Assembly: GCA_038117205.1 (NCBI GenBank)
Contig: JAYOFL010000009.1
Location: 11,079-75,078 of the forward strand
From: JAQBZY01 sp038117205
GTDB lineage: Bacteria; Pseudomonadota; Alphaproteobacteria; Rhodospirillales; Casp-alpha2
Direction of reading: 5' to 3'
Length of the DNA stretch: 64,000 bases
A program made the translations under genes and the position numbers. Every line of letters begins with the position of its first letter. Position 1 is the stretch's first letter. The notes under the pieces are model-generated. The model was not told the origin of the DNA and did not search any database. It saw only the letters and a program-made list of their open reading frames with translations. This document shows positions 61,936-64,000 of the stretch, piece by piece.

Positions 61936-62268
61936 ATGAGCAGCGATATCGACAATGACATTCTGACGCGCCTGTTCGCGACCATCGAGGCGCGCAAGGG
62001 CGCCGACCCCGCCAGCTCCTACACCGCCAAGCTGCTCGCCGCCGGCACACCGAAGATCGCCAAAAAGCTGGCCGAGGAAGCGGCGGAAACCATGCTCGCC
62101 GCCGTCGCCGAAGGCCCGGACGCGCTTAAGCGCGAAAGCGCCGATCTGCTCTATCACCTCCTGGTGCTGTGGGCGGCGGAGGGCGTCAGGCCCGAGGACG
62201 TCTGGGCCGAGCTGACCCGCCGCGAGGGCGTCTCCGGCATCGACGAAAAGAACAGCCGCCCGCGCTGA
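61936..62268 (+). CDS. hisE: phosphoribosyl-ATP diphosphatase
   Basis: A 110-residue helical enzyme for the second step of histidine synthesis. DILTRLFATIEARKGADPASSYTAKLLAAGTPKIAKKLAEEAAETMLAA is the metal-binding core (Glu-Glu pairs). It is separate from HisI, as usual in alphaproteobacteria. Follows hisF by 16 bases. Confidence 0.95.
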   Translation: MSSDIDNDILTRLFATIEARKGADPASSYTAKLLAAGTPKIAKKLAEEAAETMLAAVAEGPDALKRESADLLYHLLVLWAAEGVRPEDVWAELTRREGVSGIDEKNSRPR

Positions 62269-62293
62269 CGCGGCGAACAATCCGGAGACCCGA

Positions 62294-62659
62294 ATGGCCT
62301 ACGATCCGAACAACGTCTTCGCCAAGATCATCAGGGGCGAGATCCCCTGCAAGAAGGTGCACGAGGACGAACACACCCTCGCCTTCGACGACATCCAGCC
62401 GCAGGCCCCCGTGCACACGCTGGTGATCCCGAAGGGGCCCTACGTCTCCATGAACGAATTCCACGCCGAGGCGTCGGACGCGGAAATCGCCGCCTTCACC
62501 CGCGCCATCGGCAAGGTCGCCGCCCTCAAGGGCGTCGCCAAATCCGGCTACCGGCTGATCGCCAACAACGGCGGCGACGGCCACCAGGAAGTGCCGCACC
62601 TGCACGTGCACGTGCTGGGCGGCCGGCCGCTCGGGCGGATGCTGAAGAAGCCGGATTGA
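62294..62659 (+). CDS. histidine triad (HIT) family protein
   Basis: A 121-residue HINT-like nucleotide hydrolase. It contains the triad HLHVHVLGG plus FAKIIRGEIPCKKVHEDEHTLAFDDIQPQAPVHTLVIPK. Likely splits adenosine phosphoramidates. Trails hisE by 25 bases, a frequent place for it in this group. Confidence 0.93.
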   Translation: MAYDPNNVFAKIIRGEIPCKKVHEDEHTLAFDDIQPQAPVHTLVIPKGPYVSMNEFHAEASDAEIAAFTRAIGKVAALKGVAKSGYRLIANNGGDGHQEVPHLHVHVLGGRPLGRMLKKPD

Positions 62660-62678
62660 GGCCCGCCGCCGATGCAAT

Positions 62679-62765
62679 GGACCCCGGGACAAGCCAGGGG
62701 TGACGATTGGGGGCGGTTCCGTGATCTTTAGAAAATTTCGTCACCCCGGGCTTGTCCCGGGGTCC
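62679..62765. repeat. 27-bp inverted repeat with 33-bp loop
   Basis: The arms 62679-62705 and 62739-62765 (starting GGACCCCGGGACAAGCC) differ by one base. Each arm itself is palindromic-like. The element ends near the HIT gene and may terminate it. The remaining bases 62766-62930 of this 299-base gap hold no gene that I can see. Confidence 0.88.
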
Positions 62766-62930
62766 ACACTCAAAAGCCCGGCGTTTGTTTGACGGCCGAG
62801 ACCGGATTCGCAGAAACCGGCCCGCGACCCGCGCACGCTAAATCTCCGTCTCAGCCGAACACTGGCCCGTTTCAAGCCGTTACGCCTGTGGATCGAATAA
62901 GCTACAACATACTGTATAAGCCGGTTTAAA

Positions 62931-62947
62931 CTCCGCAATATGCGGAG
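62931..62947 (+). promoter_or_regulatory. hairpin masking the ribosome binding site of the FecR-domain gene
   Basis: CTCCGCA (62931-62937) pairs fully with TGCGGAG (62941-62947) around ATA. The GGAG at 62944-62947, 11 bases before the ATG, is the best Shine-Dalgarno sequence and lies inside the stem, so it would be hidden when the hairpin forms. Confidence 0.55.
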
Positions 62948-62958
62948 AACGTTTCACA

Positions 62959-64000
62959 ATGGTCGGTAATCCCGGCGCCAGCATTCCCGGCCTCGACGCC
63001 ACTGGCGCCGGCACCGGCGGCAAGGTGCTCACCCTCAAGGCTGTCGCCGGCACGCCGGTGACGCTGCCGGGCCGCGGGCTGCTTTCGCAGGCGAGCCACT
63101 TCGCCGACGGCCCGAACCTGCTGATCGAGCTCTCGAACGGCAGCCGCATCGTCGTCGAGGGGTATTTTGCTCTCGACCGGCCGCCGCCCTTGGCGACCGA
63201 CGCCGGCGCGCACGTGGCGCCCGACATCGTCGCCGCCATGGCCGGGGTGGACCTCCGGAACGCGCCGCTTCCCGTCGCGCAGCCGGCCTCGGCGCCGATC
63301 GGCCGCATCGAGCACATCGAGGGGGACGTCACCGTCATCCATCCGGACGGCAGCCGCGCCGCCGCGCACGACGGCATGCTGATCGGCCGCGGCGACCGCC
63401 TGGAAACGAGCCCCGAGGGCGGCGCCGGTTTCCTGTTCGCCGACGAGACCATCTTCTCCATGGGTCCCGGCAGCAAGGTCGTGTTCGAGGAGCTGCTTTT
63501 CGACCCGGCGGGCGGCGCCACACGCGCCAGCTTCGTCGTGCAGCAGGGCACCTTCTCGTTCACCGGCGGCGCCATCTCGCACCACGACGACAGCTTCCTG
63601 ATCAAGACGCCGGCCGCCACCATTACGGTGCACGACGCCTCCGGCGCTGGCCGGGTCGAGCCCGACGGCGCCACGGCGCTGACGTATCTGCAGGACCACG
63701 CCGTCGGCGACGGCACCCTCACCGTCGCCAACCCGGCCGGCCGGCAGGTTCTCGACCAGTCCTACCAGGCGCTCAAAGTCGACGATTTCTTCTCAAGGCC
63801 GACGGCACCGTTCCGGCTCGGCCCGCGCGACGTGGCGGAGCATTTCGGCGACACCGTCGCCGTGCTGCCCGACGCCACGAACGTCATGCCGCGGTCGCTG
63901 ATCGACACCCTCGGTCCCGACCGGCTGGCGCAGGACGCGCCGCCGCCGCAATCGGAACCCGGGACAGCGCCCGAGGCGGCGACCTTCGAAGCCGCCGCCG
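62959..64000 (+). CDS. FecR-domain protein, N-terminal part (runs off window), possibly a large secreted repeat protein
   Basis: The first 347 codons of a protein cut by the window end. Residues about 110-240 form a FecR-like domain: IGRIEHIEGDVTVIHPDGSRA, GDRLETSPEGGAGFLFADETIFSMGPGSKVVFEELLFDP, and FVVQQGTFSFTGGAI..DDSFLIKTPAATITVHDA. The later part becomes Pro/Ala-rich. There is no signal peptide. In alphaproteobacteria such starts often head giant cadherin- or RTX-like proteins exported by type I secretion, but this cannot be confirmed here. Confidence 0.8.
   Translation, partial: MVGNPGASIPGLDATGAGTGGKVLTLKAVAGTPVTLPGRGLLSQASHFADGPNLLIELSNGSRIVVEGYFALDRPPPLATDAGAHVAPDIVAAMAGVDLRNAPLPVAQPASAPIGRIEHIEGDVTVIHPDGSRAAAHDGMLIGRGDRLETSPEGGAGFLFADETIFSMGPGSKVVFEELLFDPAGGATRASFVVQQGTFSFTGGAISHHDDSFLIKTPAATITVHDASGAGRVEPDGATALTYLQDHAVGDGTLTVANPAGRQVLDQSYQALKVDDFFSRPTAPFRLGPRDVAEHFGDTVAVLPDATNVMPRSLIDTLGPDRLAQDAPPPQSEPGTAPEAATFEAAA

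Noticed and set aside
1..64000. Mobile elements, prophage, CRISPR arrays, defence or toxin-antitoxin systems
   Set aside because: No transposase, integrase, cas gene, spaced repeats or toxin partner was seen; the window is conserved origin-proximal housekeeping DNA.

Overview
This window is 64 kb of a GC-rich alphaproteobacterial chromosome, and most of it is the replication-origin neighbourhood. The organism is best placed as Rhodospirillales-like. Support for this comes from gene content (NAD-type large glutamate dehydrogenase, HemJ, DUF3576, DUF2628, DUF6489, Tim44-like protein, PdhS-style histidine kinases) and from gene order. The order parB-parA-rsmG-mnmG-mnmE ... rho-hemJ-hemH-hemE-[origin]-DUF299-maf-aroE-coaE-dnaQ-secB matches the arrangement known around Caulobacter Cori. 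There are no insertion sequences, prophage genes, CRISPR arrays or rRNA genes in the window, and nothing in codon use points to recent transfer.

Layout. 1-8.2 kb: the 5' part of NAD-GDH, an LpxR-type lipid A deacylase, a SAM methyltransferase and two orphan histidine kinases, then tRNA-Gly(GCC). 8.6-13.1 kb: ProX editing enzyme, YbbN-type thioredoxin/TPR protein, LON-domain protein, Trm112, DUF971, a MliC-like protein and a UbiH-family hydroxylase. 13.1-15.5 kb: glnK-amtB behind a sigma-54 promoter with NtrC-like upstream sites, followed by stacked hairpin terminators and a paired palindromic repeat. 15.6-26.5 kb: dapC-like aminotransferase, hydrolase, ftsK, lolA (followed by a strongly structured candidate RNA), an OmpR-type regulator, ribA, an unknown protein behind a textbook sigma-54 promoter, an L,D-transpeptidase, a YggS protein, a ThiE-like protein and a DUF3576 lipoprotein. 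26.6-30.8 kb: leuS-lptE-holA, overlapping. 30.8-37.3 kb: parB, parA, rsmG, mnmG and mnmE with three parS sites, then a ferredoxin and DUF6489. 37.4-41 kb: DUF255 protein, ogt and quinone oxidoreductase. 41.1-45.1 kb: rho, hemJ, hemH and hemE on the minus strand. 45.14-45.53 kb: the predicted chromosomal origin. 45.5-49.7 kb: DUF299-maf-aroE-coaE-dnaQ, with secB convergent. 49.7-56.5 kb: fxsA, Tim44-like, mltA, lutABC, Smr and an XRE regulator. 56.7-62.7 kb: hslVU (minus), then hisB-DUF2628-hisH-hisA-hisF-hisE-HIT. 62.96 kb to the end: the N-terminal part of a FecR-domain protein.

How it fits together. The predicted origin (DnaA boxes and a CtrA-like box) lies 10-12 kb from three parS centromere sites that are embedded in and beside the mnmG/rsmG/mnmE genes, next to parAB. 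FtsK, which acts at the other end of the chromosome cycle, is also in the window. The most novel-looking items are the sigma-54-driven unknown gene at 23.26 kb, the multi-hairpin RNA candidate after lolA, the ParB C-terminal Ala/Pro/Lys tail, and the hairpin that hides the ribosome binding site of the FecR-domain gene. All calls were made by reading the sequence; no database search was run.
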